A DNA stretch of 64,000 nucleotides from Clavibacter sepedonicus (GTDB taxonomy: Bacteria; Actinomycetota; Actinomycetes; Actinomycetales; Microbacteriaceae), in the NCBI RefSeq assembly GCF_000069225.1, contig NC_010407.1:186001-250000 (forward strand), in the 5' to 3' direction. Both the position numbers and the translations under genes were made by a program. Position 1 is the first letter of the stretch. Every line of letters starts with the position of its first letter. Shown here in pieces: positions 1 through 11,591 of this stretch. The notes below the pieces were generated by a model that was given only the letters and a program-made list of their open reading frames with translations, was not told the origin of the DNA and did no database searches.

Positions 1-1968
1 GGATCGGCCACGGTCACCTTCTCCGTCATCGCCCCGGCGGTCGCCGTGGTCATCGACACCCCGACCGACGGGCAGGACTTCGTCGTCCCGGCCGGCGGCA
101 CCGCGGTGCCCGTGACCGTGAGCGGCAGCGCCGACGTCCGCGGATCCGTGCTCATCGCGGTCACGGGCCAGACGCCCGTCACGCAGGTGGTCGGGGACGA
201 CGGCCGCTTCGAGGCGACGTTCCCCGGTCTCTCCGCCGCGGAGTACACCGTCACGGTGACGCAGACCATCGGCGGCGCTGCTGCCGGTTCGGACACGGCC
301 GACTTCACCATCTCCGTGGCCGGCGTCGACCAGGTCGTCATCCTGACGCCCGAAGACGGCGACTTCGTGCCGCTGCCCGACGGCGACACCACCGTCTCCG
401 TCCCGGTGACGGGCACGGCCGACCCCGACGCCACCGTCACGCTGACGGTCGGCGACACGACGACGGCTCCGGCGGAGGTGGACGACGACGGCGGCTTCTC
501 GCTGGCGACGCCCGATCTGCCCTCCGGCACCTACACGGGCACCGTCACGCAGACGATCGACGGCGTCGCCGTCGGCACCGACACCGTGACCTTCACGATC
601 GGCGTGCCGGTGGTCATCGTCTCGCCGTTCGACTTCCAGGTCTTCCCGCTCACCGGCGGGGCGACCACGCGTGACGTACCGGTCTCCGGCACGGCCGACC
701 CGCTGGGGACGATCACGGTCTCGACCCTGGGTCTCGACCCGATCACGACGGAGGTGGACGCCGACGGAAACTGGACGGTGACGTTCTTCGGCCTGGAGCG
801 CGGCACGTACGACGTGACCGCGACGCAGACCATCGGCGGCGCCCCTGCCGGCGAGGACACGGTCACGTTCGACGTGGGCGTGGACGGCGGCGAGGGCACC
901 GACTCCGATGCCGACGGATCCGCGGCCGCGGTGGACGTGGACGGTGGCGGCGTTGACGCCGCCGGCACGGATGCGACGGATTCGGCGGATGCTGCGGGAA
1001 CGGATGCGACCGATGCCGCAGGCACCGATGCGACGGATGCTGCGGGAACGGATGCGACCGATGCCGCAGGCACCGATGCGACGGATGCTGCGGGAACGGA
1101 TGCGACGGACGCCGCTGGCACCGATGCAGCCGGAACCGACGCGACCGATGCTGCTGGCGCTGACGCGACGGATGCTGCTGGCGCCGACGCGGCGGATGCT
1201 GCCGGTACGGATGCGACGGATGCTGCTGGCGACAACGATGCGGACACTGATGCCGCTGGCGCTGATGCGACGGATGCTGCTGGCGCTGACGCGGCGGATG
1301 CCGATGGCGACAACGATGCGGACACTGATGCCGCTGGCGCTGATGCGACGGATGCTGCTGGTGCTGACGCGACGGATGCCGCTGGTACCGATGCGACCGA
1401 CGCCGCTGGCGCCGACGCGACCGACGCTGCCGGTACCGACGCGACGGACGCCGCTGGCACGGACGCGGCCGACGCCACCGACGGATCCACCGACGGCAGC
1501 GACGCCCCCACCCGGGCCGTCGTCCGCTTCACGGAGATCGTCCGTGGCAGCGGCTCGATGCAGATGGTCGACGCCTCCGGCTTCATCCCCGGTGAGACGC
1601 TCAACGCGACGGTGTTCTCCACGCCGAAGCCGCTGGCGCCGATGATCGCGGACGCCGATGGACGTGCGACGTTCGTGTTCGAGATCGGTCCGGACTTCGA
1701 GATGGGGGACCACCGCGTCGAGGTGAGCGGAGTCCAGTCCGGCATGGCCGACGAGATGGACACGCGATTCCGGGTCCTCGGATCCACCGTCCCGGCGGGC
1801 CAGCCCGGCACGCCGATCAGCGGCGGCAACGGCGGCGGATACGGCGGCGGCATCCTCCCGGTCACGGGCGGCGACGCCGACGGGATGCTGCTGCTCGGCG
1901 GCATCGCGCTCCTGATGATGCTGACCGGCGCCGGTGCCCTGCACCGAGGCCGCAGCCGACGGGCGTGA
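1..1968 (+). CDS. LPxTG-type surface protein, Ig-like repeats plus Asp/Ala/Thr-rich repeat stalk (5' partial)
   Basis: The frame is open from base 1, so the true start and signal peptide lie upstream. Three complete units of about 90 residues are visible. Each begins VVI-x-(T/S)P, ends near VTQTIGG..DT..F.(I/V), and looks like a bacterial Ig-like beta-sandwich. The first ~15 residues are the tail of another unit. A low-complexity stalk built on D-A-T-D-A-A-G-T follows (about bases 950-1485), then a globular region of ~100 residues. The C-terminus is a sorting signal: LPVTGG, a hydrophobic segment and a basic RGRSRR tail. This implies sortase anchoring to the wall. An adhesin or spacer role is inference only. 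Confidence 0.85.
   Translation, partial: GSATVTFSVIAPAVAVVIDTPTDGQDFVVPAGGTAVPVTVSGSADVRGSVLIAVTGQTPVTQVVGDDGRFEATFPGLSAAEYTVTVTQTIGGAAAGSDTADFTISVAGVDQVVILTPEDGDFVPLPDGDTTVSVPVTGTADPDATVTLTVGDTTTAPAEVDDDGGFSLATPDLPSGTYTGTVTQTIDGVAVGTDTVTFTIGVPVVIVSPFDFQVFPLTGGATTRDVPVSGTADPLGTITVSTLGLDPITTEVDADGNWTVTFFGLERGTYDVTATQTIGGAPAGEDTVTFDVGVDGGEGTDSDADGSAAAVDVDGGGVDAAGTDATDSADAAGTDATDAAGTDATDAAGTDATDAAGTDATDAAGTDATDAAGTDAAGTDATDAAGADATDAAGADAADAAGTDATDAAGDNDADTDAAGADATDAAGADAADADGDNDADTDAAGADATDAAGADATDAAGTDATDAAGADATDAAGTDATDAAGTDAADATDGSTDGSDAPTRAVVRFTEIVRGSGSMQMVDASGFIPGETLNATVFSTPKPLAPMIADADGRATFVFEIGPDFEMGDHRVEVSGVQSGMADEMDTRFRVLGSTVPAGQPGTPISGGNGGGYGGGILPVTGGDADGMLLLGGIALLMMLTGAGALHRGRSRRA
950..1485 (+). 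repeat. Coding tandem-repeat array (D-A-A-G-T/A-D-A-T)
   Basis: Degenerate tandem repeats of a 24-base unit encode eight residues such as GTDATDAA. Variants include insertions reading GDNDADTDA. At the DNA level, motifs like gatgctgc and gatgcgacg recur many times. The array stays in frame throughout and forms the stalk of the surface protein. Copy number is likely to vary between strains through slippage or recombination, and the array is a probable assembly weak point. Confidence 0.9.
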
Positions 1969-1992
1969 TCCGCACGGCCTGAATGCGAGGAA

Positions 1993-2026
1993 GGCGGGCG
2001 GTCCGGCGAGAGCCGGGCCGCCCGCC
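1993..2026 (+). terminator. Hairpin terminator after the surface protein gene
   Basis: A 15-bp GC-rich stem (1993-2007 with 2012-2026, one G-T pair) closes a GAGA tetraloop 25 bases after the stop codon. There is no T-tract, as usual in high-GC actinobacteria. Confidence 0.75.
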
Positions 2027-2043
2027 GGATCCGCTCCCGGGCC

Positions 2044-2125
2044 GACCCGTACGACCGCATGACCCGCATGACCCGCATGACCCGCACGACCCGCACGACC
2101 GCACGACCCGTACGACCGCATGACC
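2044..2125. repeat. Short direct repeats between the surface protein and DUF5819 genes
   Basis: Runs of 8- and 9-base units (gaccgcat/c and gacccgcat/c). A 21-base block at 2044-2064 recurs exactly at 2105-2125. The array ends about 60 bases before the DUF5819 start codon. Whether it is coding, regulatory or just expanded simple sequence cannot be told. Confidence 0.7.
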
Positions 2126-2187
2126 AGCTCGACCCGCACGCCCCGCACCACGAAGACCCACCCGACGCACGAGGGGGACGGCTGACG

Positions 2188-3084
2188 ATGACCGACACGA
2201 CCCACGACCACGACGTCGAGCACGACGCCACCGAGGACGTCGCCGTCGACGCCTCCGAGTCGACCGACCACGACCCCGCCGGGGTCGCGGACGAGGGCGC
2301 CTCGCCGGTCGACCCCGCCGACCCCACCCCACCCGCCCTCACCCGCGCCGCCCGCATCGGCACGGCCATCGCGGCGCTCGTCGTCGTGATCTACGTGGCC
2401 ACCTCGATCCTCATGGTTGTCCCGCAGAGCGACGCCACCCGCGCCCTCACGGCCGCCGCCCGCCCCTACTTCGGCCAGCAGTGGAACGTGTTCGCGCCCT
2501 CGATCCAGAAGACCAACCGCTACCTCGAGATGCAGGCGCAGTGGCGCGACGACTCGGGCGCCCTCGTGAAGAGCGAGTGGGTGGACATCACCCGCGCCGA
2601 GTACGAGGCGGGGGAGGGCCGGATCCAGTCCTCCCGCACCGTGAAGCAGAGCGCGAACCTGCTGAAGACGTACACGGAGCGGTTCCGGGGTCTCACGCGG
2701 GAGCAGCAGGCGATCGTGCAGGACACCTTCATCCGCCGCGCCGACACCGACTCCGGCTTCGCGGCCAAGACGGCCGTCTCCCTCATCGACCAGCTCCAGG
2801 CGCTGGACGAGGGCAGCCGCGGCCGAGTGATCACCATGCTCCGCGCCGACTACGTGCTCAAGGAGTTCACGACCTACTGGGCCACGGCCTGGTTCGGGCG
2901 CGACATCGAGCGGGTCCGCTGGCGCGTGGCGACCGAGCGGCCCAACGACTTCGCCCACCGGTCCGACGAGCAGCAGCAGTTCACCCCCTCCACGCGCACC
3001 TTCGGGTGGCGCGAGGCGGACGACGTGATCGACCCCCAGGCGCTCAGCGTCTACCAGGGGATCGTGGAGAGGTACGCACGATGA
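2188..3084 (+). CDS. DUF5819 family membrane protein
   Basis: 298 residues. The start is the ATG at 2188, behind a GAGGGGG ribosome-binding site. An upstream in-frame ATG at 2059 would translate simple repeats and is less likely. The acidic N-terminus (~50 residues, many Asp/Glu/His) is followed by one membrane segment (about residues 57-78, AIAALVVVIYVATSILMVV). A soluble domain of ~215 residues then contains the Q-x-W-x-x-FAP motif that I associate with DUF5819. The stop overlaps the next gene's start (ATGA), so the two are translationally coupled. The biochemical role is unknown. DUF5819 proteins commonly pair with HTTM proteins. Confidence 0.8.
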   Translation: MTDTTHDHDVEHDATEDVAVDASESTDHDPAGVADEGASPVDPADPTPPALTRAARIGTAIAALVVVIYVATSILMVVPQSDATRALTAAARPYFGQQWNVFAPSIQKTNRYLEMQAQWRDDSGALVKSEWVDITRAEYEAGEGRIQSSRTVKQSANLLKTYTERFRGLTREQQAIVQDTFIRRADTDSGFAAKTAVSLIDQLQALDEGSRGRVITMLRADYVLKEFTTYWATAWFGRDIERVRWRVATERPNDFAHRSDEQQQFTPSTRTFGWREADDVIDPQALSVYQGIVERYAR

Positions 3085-4301
3085 GCGCGAGAACGCACGA
3101 GACCACGTCGACGCCGAAGGCCGCGGCCGCGGGATCCTGGGCGGGACGCCCCCGGACCGCTCGCGCCGTCCCCTCCGCCCGCGCCGCCCGCGTCCGCCGG
3201 CTGCTGCAGGACCGCGAGCTCCTCACCGCGCTCCGGGATCCGCGCGGCTGGCCCCGCGGCATCGCGACCTGGATGACCGAGCGCGAGCACGCCACCTTCA
3301 GCTTCGCCGCGCTCCGCATCACGCTCGGCGCCGTGATCCTGATGGTGCTCGTCACCTGCTTCGCCGACCGCCACTACCTGTGGGGCGTCGGATCCCGCTT
3401 CATCGATCCCGAGGCGTCGCGCCGCGGCTGGCTGCCGATCTTCACCGGCCTCTTCTCGAAGACCGACGCCACCCTGTTCGACCTCTCCTACCTCCTCCTC
3501 GTCGTGCTCGCCGCGCTGTTCACGCTCGGCTGGCGGACGCGCATCGTGACGCCCTTCCTGCTCCTGTTCTGGATCGGCCTGTCGACCAACAGCACGCTGC
3601 TCACCAACGGCGGCGACACCGTGCTGCGCCTCACCCTCTTCTTCGTGCTCTTCGCCGACCTGTCCCGGCACCTGTCGCTGGACGCGGTCCGACGGCGCCG
3701 CGAGCGCGAGGCGGCCGAGGCGGGGATCGTGCGCCGGCGCCCGCCCCAGCACGTCGAGGCGGCGCGGACGCTCGTCGACCGGATCCCGCGGCTCGTGCGC
3801 GTGCTCCTGCACAACACCGCGCTGGTGCTCTGCGCGTACCAGATCATGCTCGTGTACGTGAACTCCGCGATCCTCAAGCTGCAGGGGCCGGAGTGGCGCG
3901 ACGGATCCGCGACCTACTACTCGCTCGTCATCGAGGGCTACCGGCCGTGGCCGTGGCTGAGCGACCTCCTCACCCAGGCCAGCGTCGGCGTGGTGCTCGC
4001 GAGCTTCCTGGCGGTCGCGTTCCAGGGCCTGTTCCCGCTCCTCATCCTGTGGCGGCCGACCCGCATCGTCGCGCTCGTGGTCATCACGGGCATGCACGTG
4101 ATGATCGGGATCCTGCTCGGGCTCTGGCCGTTCTCCCTCGCGATGATCGCGCTCGACTTCCTCTTCATCCGGGACGCGACCTGGCGCGAGGGCCTCGCGC
4201 TCGCCCGCCGCGCGCGGGCGGAGGCGCCCGGCCGGCTCCGCGAGCTGCGCGAGCGCCGCTCCTCCCCAGCCGCGCCGGCCGAGGTCCCCGCGGAGAGCTG
4301 A
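3081..4301 (+). CDS. HTTM domain integral membrane protein
   Basis: 406 residues from the ATG at 3081, inside the DUF5819 stop. After a basic N-terminus there are multiple hydrophobic helices, including segments near ALRITLGAVILMVLV, LLLVVLAALFTLGW, FLLLFWIGL and VVITGMHVMIGILL. This pattern and the spacing match the horizontally transferred transmembrane (HTTM) domain shared by vitamin-K-dependent gamma-carboxylases and SdpB. The VKD carboxylase reaction itself should not be assumed. By analogy with SdpA-SdpB, the DUF5819-HTTM pair could modify or mature an exported peptide, but no SdpC-like substrate is visible nearby. Confidence 0.8.
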   Translation: MSARTHETTSTPKAAAAGSWAGRPRTARAVPSARAARVRRLLQDRELLTALRDPRGWPRGIATWMTEREHATFSFAALRITLGAVILMVLVTCFADRHYLWGVGSRFIDPEASRRGWLPIFTGLFSKTDATLFDLSYLLLVVLAALFTLGWRTRIVTPFLLLFWIGLSTNSTLLTNGGDTVLRLTLFFVLFADLSRHLSLDAVRRRREREAAEAGIVRRRPPQHVEAARTLVDRIPRLVRVLLHNTALVLCAYQIMLVYVNSAILKLQGPEWRDGSATYYSLVIEGYRPWPWLSDLLTQASVGVVLASFLAVAFQGLFPLLILWRPTRIVALVVITGMHVMIGILLGLWPFSLAMIALDFLFIRDATWREGLALARRARAEAPGRLRELRERRSSPAAPAEVPAES

Positions 4302-4333
4302 CCCGCGGCGGCCGGACGGTCGGGGGTGCCCGG

Positions 4334-4339
4334 TATCCT
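4334..4339 (+). promoter_or_regulatory. -10 box (TATCCT) of dnaX, leaderless configuration
   Basis: TATCCT lies 7 bases before the GTG at 4347. Transcription would therefore start at or next to the start codon, in agreement with the weak Shine-Dalgarno here. Confidence 0.6.
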
Positions 4340-4346
4340 CAGGACC

Positions 4347-6839
4347 GTGGTCACCGCCCTGTATCGCCGTTATCGGCCAGAGAACTTCGCCGAGCTCATC
4401 GGCCAGACGCAGGTGACGGATCCGCTGCGCACCGCCCTCCGCACCAACCGCGTCAACCACGCGTACCTCTTCAGCGGCCCGCGCGGCTGCGGCAAGACCA
4501 CGTCGGCCCGCATCCTCGCCCGCTGCCTCAACTGCGCCGAGGGCCCCACCGACACCCCGTGCGGCGTCTGCCCCAGCTGCGTCGAGCTCAGCCGCGACGG
4601 CAGCGGATCCCTCGACGTGGTCGAGATCGACGCCGCGAGCCACAACGGCGTAGACGACGCCCGCGACATCCGGGAGCGCGCGGTCTTCGCGCCGGCGCGC
4701 GACCGCTACAAGATCTTCATCCTCGACGAGGCCCACATGGTCACGCCGCAGGGCTTCAACGCCCTGCTGAAGATCGTGGAGGAGCCGCCGGAGCACGTGA
4801 AGTTCATCTTCGCCACCACGGAGCCCGACAAGGTCATCGGCACCATCCGCTCCCGTACGCACCACTACCCGTTCCGGCTCGTGCCGCCCGCGCAGATGCT
4901 CGACTACGTGGAGCACCTGTCGCGCGAGGAGAGCGTGCAGGTCGCGCCCGGCGTCCTGCCGCTCGTCGTCCGCGCCGGCGGGGGATCCGTGCGCGACACG
5001 CTCTCCCTGCTCGACCAGCTCATCGCCGGGTCGGAGGACGAGAGCGTGGAGTACGAGCGCGCCGTCGCGCTCCTCGGCTACACGCACGCGGCGCTGCTCG
5101 ACGAGGTCATCGACGCGATCGCCCGCCACGACGCGGCCGCCGCCTTCGCGGGGGTCGACCGGGTCATCCAGACCGGCCAGGATCCGCGGCGCTTCGTGGA
5201 GGACCTGCTCGAGCGCCTGCGCGACCTCATCATCGTGGGCGCCACCTCCGTCGAGGGCGCCGCCGCCGTGCTGCGCGGCACCCCGGAGGACGAGCTCGAG
5301 CGCATGCGCGCCCAGGCCGTGGCCTTCGGCGCCGTCGAGCTGTCCCGTGCAGCCGACGTGGTCAACGCCGCCCTCACCGAGATGACCGGCGCCACCTCGC
5401 CGCGCCTCCACCTCGAGCTGCTGGTGGCGCGCGTGCTCGTGCCCGCGAGCGACGACACGCACCGCGGCGCCCTCGCCCGGGTCGAGCGCCTCGAGCGCCG
5501 GGTCGGCGTGGCCGACGCGGGGGCGGATCCGGCGCCCGCCACGCCCGTCGCCGCAGCTGCGCCGGCAGCAGCTCCCGCGCCCGCATCGGCTCCCGCTCCC
5601 GCCGCCACGTCGGCTCCCGTCGCCGCTCCCGATCCGGCCCCGACTCCCGATCCGGCCCCCGCGGCGAAGTCGACGGAGACCGGTGCCACCACCCAGACCC
5701 CGGCCGCATCCGCTCCCGACGAGTCCTCCCCGTCGTCGTCCGGGACGGGCGCCCCCGCGGCGGAGGCGCCCTCCGCGCCCGCGCCGACCGCGCCCGTCGG
5801 GCCGGTCACCTTCGAGCAGCTGCGCGACTCCTGGCCGTCGGTCGTCGAGGCGGTCGAGAAGGCCAAGCGCAGCGCCTGGCTCGTCGCCGTCACCGCGACG
5901 CCGCGCGCGCTCACGGACGACGTGCTCACGCTGTCCTTCGTCAGCGCCAACGACGCGGAGCGGTTCAAGGAGCGCGGCGCACCCGGGCAGGGCGTGAGCG
6001 ACATCCTGCGCACCGCCATCCTCGACGTGCTCGGCATCCGCGTGAAGTTCATTGCGCGCGTCGAGCCGCACGGCGGCAGCGCCGCCCCCACGGGCACCTC
6101 GGCTCCGACCGGCGGCGGATCCGCGTCGCCCGCGCCCGACGCCTCCCGCCCGGCGGCGTCCGCACCGTCGTCGGCTCCCACGCGCCCGAAGGGCGGGAAC
6201 GCCGCCACCACGTCCGCCCCGGCGACTCCGCCCGCGTCATCGGCCTCGACCGCGAAGACGGCACCGGCCGCGGGGACGGCACCGGCCGCGGGGTCGGCGT
6301 CGCCTGCGAAGACCACGCCGGCCGGTGGCGGCTGGGCCACCGTCGCCATCCCCACGTCCGACCCCGGCGCGTCCGAGGCGCCTGCCGTCCGGGCCCCCGC
6401 CTCCCGTCCCGAGCGCTCCGCGAACGCCGGCCCCGCGACCGCGCCGACGGCATCCGCGGCCGCCCCGCGCGCCTCGACCCCGAGCGCGCCCGCCCGCGGA
6501 TCCTCGGTGGTGCCGGACGCGCACGTCCCCGACTTCGAGGAGCCCGAGCCCGACGAGTTCGGCCCCGCGGAGCCCGGCTGGGCCACCGGCGGCGCGTCTC
6601 CCGACTCGGCCCCGCCCGTCGCCCGATCCGCCCCCGCGCAGCAGCCGCCAGCCGCATCCGGTCCCGCCTCACGGCCGGACACCGCTCCCGCAGCCCCCGC
6701 CAAGGCCGCGCCTCCGGCCGCCGCGCCGCAGCGCTACGGCGAGTCCGTCGTCCGCGAGATCCTGCAGGCGAGCTTCATCGAGGAGAAGCCCATCGAGCGG
6801 AAGGCCCGCCCCACCATCCGCCCCACAGGTCAGGACTAG
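4347..6839 (+). CDS. dnaX: DNA polymerase III subunit gamma/tau
   Basis: 830 residues. The clamp-loader ATPase begins VTALYRRYRPENF, so I chose the GTG at 4347 over the GTG at 4326. Walker A is GPRGCGKTT. A four-Cys zinc module (C-x-NC ... CGVCPSC) and the Walker B/DEAH box (FILDEAH) follow. Lys-independent sensor sequence FATTEPDK is present. From about residue 390 the protein becomes Ala/Pro/Ser-rich linkers around a smaller tau-like domain (about 485-575, starting VTFEQLRDSWP) and a conserved C-terminal tip. It loads the beta clamp and bridges polymerase and helicase. recR follows 6 bases later, the usual dnaX-recR pairing. Confidence 0.97.
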   Translation: MVTALYRRYRPENFAELIGQTQVTDPLRTALRTNRVNHAYLFSGPRGCGKTTSARILARCLNCAEGPTDTPCGVCPSCVELSRDGSGSLDVVEIDAASHNGVDDARDIRERAVFAPARDRYKIFILDEAHMVTPQGFNALLKIVEEPPEHVKFIFATTEPDKVIGTIRSRTHHYPFRLVPPAQMLDYVEHLSREESVQVAPGVLPLVVRAGGGSVRDTLSLLDQLIAGSEDESVEYERAVALLGYTHAALLDEVIDAIARHDAAAAFAGVDRVIQTGQDPRRFVEDLLERLRDLIIVGATSVEGAAAVLRGTPEDELERMRAQAVAFGAVELSRAADVVNAALTEMTGATSPRLHLELLVARVLVPASDDTHRGALARVERLERRVGVADAGADPAPATPVAAAAPAAAPAPASAPAPAATSAPVAAPDPAPTPDPAPAAKSTETGATTQTPAASAPDESSPSSSGTGAPAAEAPSAPAPTAPVGPVTFEQLRDSWPSVVEAVEKAKRSAWLVAVTATPRALTDDVLTLSFVSANDAERFKERGAPGQGVSDILRTAILDVLGIRVKFIARVEPHGGSAAPTGTSAPTGGGSASPAPDASRPAASAPSSAPTRPKGGNAATTSAPATPPASSASTAKTAPAAGTAPAAGSASPAKTTPAGGGWATVAIPTSDPGASEAPAVRAPASRPERSANAGPATAPTASAAAPRASTPSAPARGSSVVPDAHVPDFEEPEPDEFGPAEPGWATGGASPDSAPPVARSAPAQQPPAASGPASRPDTAPAAPAKAAPPAAAPQRYGESVVREILQASFIEEKPIERKARPTIRPTGQD

Positions 6840-6845
6840 CGCCGC

Positions 6846-7445
6846 ATGTACGAGGGAATCGTCCAGGAGCTCATCGACGAGCTCGGCCGCCTGCCGGGCA
6901 TCGGCCCGAAGTCCGCCCAGCGCATCGCGTTCCACATCCTCCAGACCGAGACGTTCGACGTCTCGCGCCTGGCCGAGGTGCTCACCGTCGTCCGCGACAA
7001 GGTGCGCTTCTGCGCCATCTGCGGCAACGTCAGCGAGGAGGAGACCTGCGGCATCTGCCGGGATCCCCGCCGCAGCCCCGCCACCATCTGCGTGGTCGAG
7101 GAGGCCAAGGACGTCGTCGCCATCGAGCGCACGCGCGAGTTCCGCGGGCTCTACCATGTGCTCGGCGGGGCCATCAGCCCCATCGACGGCATCGGACCGG
7201 ACGACCTCCGCATCCGCCAGCTCATGCAGCGCCTCGCCGACGCCACGGTCACCGAGGTCATCATCGCCACCGATCCGAACCTGGAGGGCGAGGCGACCGC
7301 CACCTACCTCTCGCGGCTGCTCTCCACCTTCGACATCCGCGTCACGCGCCTCGCCTCCGGCCTCCCCGTCGGCGGCGACCTCGAGTACGCCGACGAGGTC
7401 ACCCTCGGCCGCGCCTTCGAGGGCCGGCGCCTCGTGGGGGAGTGA
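6846..7445 (+). CDS. recR: Recombination mediator RecR
   Basis: 199 residues, full length for the family. It has the N-terminal helix-hairpin-helix ([17 protein letters not shown]), the four-Cys zinc finger ([16 protein letters not shown]), a Toprim domain ([12 protein letters not shown]) and the conserved C-terminal [11 protein letters not shown]. RecR acts with RecF/RecO to load RecA at gaps. The gene lies 6 bases behind dnaX and probably shares its transcript. Confidence 0.97.
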   Translation: MYEGIVQELIDELGRLPGIGPKSAQRIAFHILQTETFDVSRLAEVLTVVRDKVRFCAICGNVSEEETCGICRDPRRSPATICVVEEAKDVVAIERTREFRGLYHVLGGAISPIDGIGPDDLRIRQLMQRLADATVTEVIIATDPNLEGEATATYLSRLLSTFDIRVTRLASGLPVGGDLEYADEVTLGRAFEGRRLVGE

Positions 7446-7506
7446 GCACGGCGGCAGGCCGCCGGGCGCGGCCCGTCACACGGCGGGCCCACCGGGAGCC
7501 CCGCTC

Positions 7507-7512
7507 TAGAAT
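7507..7512 (+). promoter_or_regulatory. -10 box (TAGAAT) upstream of lysC
   Basis: TAGAAT lies 45 bases before the lysC GTG. This gives a short leader with an AGGAG ribosome-binding site. No convincing -35 is visible. Confidence 0.55.
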
Positions 7513-7557
7513 CGTCATCCGGGCCTCCCGCGCCCACCCGAACCCCAGGAGTCGCCC

Positions 7558-9979
<2,422 letters not shown>

Positions 9980-10054
9980 TCCCTCCCCGGCGGGGGAGCG
10001 GAAGGGTGCCCGTACCACTCCTCGCGCTCCCGAGGGGGCCCTGAGGAGCGGGCG

Positions 10055-10060
10055 TACACT
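10055..10060 (+). promoter_or_regulatory. -10 box (TACACT) of mqo, leaderless configuration
   Basis: TACACT ends 6 bases before the GTG at 10067, so the transcript should start at the start codon. Confidence 0.6.
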
Positions 10061-10066
10061 TGCCCG

Positions 10067-11545
10067 GTGAGCGATACAGCGGAATCGGTAGACGTCGTCC
10101 TCGTCGGCGGGGGCATCATGAGCGCCACGCTCGGCACCCTCATCAAGCAGCTCGAACCCGACTGGACCATCCAGATCTTCGAGCGGCTCGGCGAGGTCGC
10201 CATGGAGTCCAGCAACCCGTGGAACAACGCGGGCACGGGCCATGCGGCCCTCTGCGAGCTGAACTACACGCCGGAGAAGGACGGGAAGATCGAGATCGGG
10301 TCCGCCACCCGCATCAACGAGCAGTTCCAGCTCTCCCGCCAGTTCTGGGCCCACCTCGTCACCGCGGGCGCCGTGCCGGAGCCGAAGGAGTTCATCAACC
10401 CCACGCCGCACATGACGTTCGTGCGCGGCAAGGAGAACGCCGAGTACCTCCGCCGTCGGTTCGACGCCCTGCGCGCGCATCCCCTCTTCGACGCGATGGA
10501 GTACACGGAGGACCCCGCGGTCATCCATTCCTGGGCCCCGCTCCTCGTGCTCCAGCGCGACAAGGACGAGGTCATCGCGGCCACGCGCTTCGAGGGAGGC
10601 ACCGACGTCGACTTCGGCGCGCTCACTAACAAGCTCGTCGACTACCTCATGGAGCACGGCGCGGCGCTGCACCTCAACCACGAGGTCCGCGGCCTGTCGA
10701 AGAACGCCGACGGCACCTGGCACCTCCGCGTCCGCAACGACGTCGGCCGCTCGACCGTGGAGGTGGATGCGAAGTTCGTCTTCATCGGCGCGGGCGGCGG
10801 CGCGCTGCCCCTCCTGCAGAAGTCGGGCATCCCCGAGATCAAGGGCTTCGGCGGGTTCCCCATCAGCGGCGAGTGGTTCCGCACGGACGACCCCGAGATC
10901 GTCGCGAAGCACCGGGCGAAGGTCTACGGCAAGGCCGCCATCGGATCCCCGCCCATGTCGGTCCCGCACCTCGACACCCGCGTGGTGGGCGGCGAGACCT
11001 CGCTGCTCTTCGGGCCCTACGCGGGCTTCAGCCCGCGGTTCCTCAAGAAGGGCTCGCTGCTCGACCTGTTCGCGTCGATCCGCCCGCACAACATCATCCC
11101 GATGCTCGCGGTCGCGAAGGACAACATGAGCCTCATCAAGTACCTCGTCAGCCAGCTCCTCGCCTCCAAGGAGACGAAGTTCGACGCGCTCCGCGAGTTC
11201 ATGCCCACGGCCGACCCGAAGGACTGGTACCAGGTCACGGCCGGCCAGCGCGTCCAGGTCATGAAGAAGGACGCGGAGAAGGGCGGCGTGCTGCAGTTCG
11301 GCACCGAGGTCGTCGCGGCGGCCGACGGCAGCATCGCGGGCCTCCTCGGCGCATCGCCCGGCGCGTCCACGGCCGTCCCGATCATGCTCGACGTCCTCGA
11401 GCGCTGCTTCCCCGACTGCATCGCCGGCTGGAAGAAGCCCCTCACCCGCATGATCCCGAACTACGGCACCCTCGTCGCGTCCGACCCGAAGAAGACGCCG
11501 AAGATCATCCGGGAGACCGCCGAGGTCCTCGAGCTCCAGCACTGA
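10067..11545 (+). CDS. mqo: Malate:quinone oxidoreductase
   Basis: 492 residues. It begins with the FAD-binding signature [15 protein letters not shown]. Characteristic Mqo stretches follow: [25 protein letters not shown] and, near the end, [19 protein letters not shown]. It is the membrane-associated FAD enzyme that oxidises L-malate to oxaloacetate and passes electrons to the quinone pool. The transcript is probably monocistronic, because a -10 box abuts its start and a strong hairpin follows the stop. Confidence 0.96.
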   Translation: MSDTAESVDVVLVGGGIMSATLGTLIKQLEPDWTIQIFERLGEVAMESSNPWNNAGTGHAALCELNYTPEKDGKIEIGSATRINEQFQLSRQFWAHLVTAGAVPEPKEFINPTPHMTFVRGKENAEYLRRRFDALRAHPLFDAMEYTEDPAVIHSWAPLLVLQRDKDEVIAATRFEGGTDVDFGALTNKLVDYLMEHGAALHLNHEVRGLSKNADGTWHLRVRNDVGRSTVEVDAKFVFIGAGGGALPLLQKSGIPEIKGFGGFPISGEWFRTDDPEIVAKHRAKVYGKAAIGSPPMSVPHLDTRVVGGETSLLFGPYAGFSPRFLKKGSLLDLFASIRPHNIIPMLAVAKDNMSLIKYLVSQLLASKETKFDALREFMPTADPKDWYQVTAGQRVQVMKKDAEKGGVLQFGTEVVAAADGSIAGLLGASPGASTAVPIMLDVLERCFPDCIAGWKKPLTRMIPNYGTLVASDPKKTPKIIRETAEVLELQH

Positions 11546-11550
11546 CGAGC

Positions 11551-11579
11551 CGGGCGGCCGCCACATCAGCGGCCGCCCG
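11551..11579 (+). terminator. Terminator hairpin after mqo
   Basis: A perfect 11-bp stem (cgggcggccgc with gcggccgcccg) closes a 7-base loop 5 bases after the mqo stop. Confidence 0.8.
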
Positions 11580-11591
11580 TTCGCCTTCCGT

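Noticed and set aside
950..1485. CRISPR-like repeat pattern
   Set aside because: Units are contiguous and in frame with the protein, without unique spacers or nearby cas genes.
531..2369. Long minus-strand frame with Ser/Ala/Val repeats opposite the surface protein
   Set aside because: It is the mirror of the coding repeat array and lacks a signal peptide or family match. The plus-strand frame has Ig-like domains and a sorting signal.
3081..4301. Vitamin K-dependent gamma-carboxylase
   Set aside because: Only the HTTM membrane portion is present; no carboxylase-specific catalytic residues could be identified.
3051..6071. Very long open frame on the minus strand (about 1000 codons)
   Set aside because: It is antisense to HTTM and dnaX, consists of Arg/Gly/Ala/Glu runs, and has no recognisable domain. 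Such frames are expected opposite high-GC genes.
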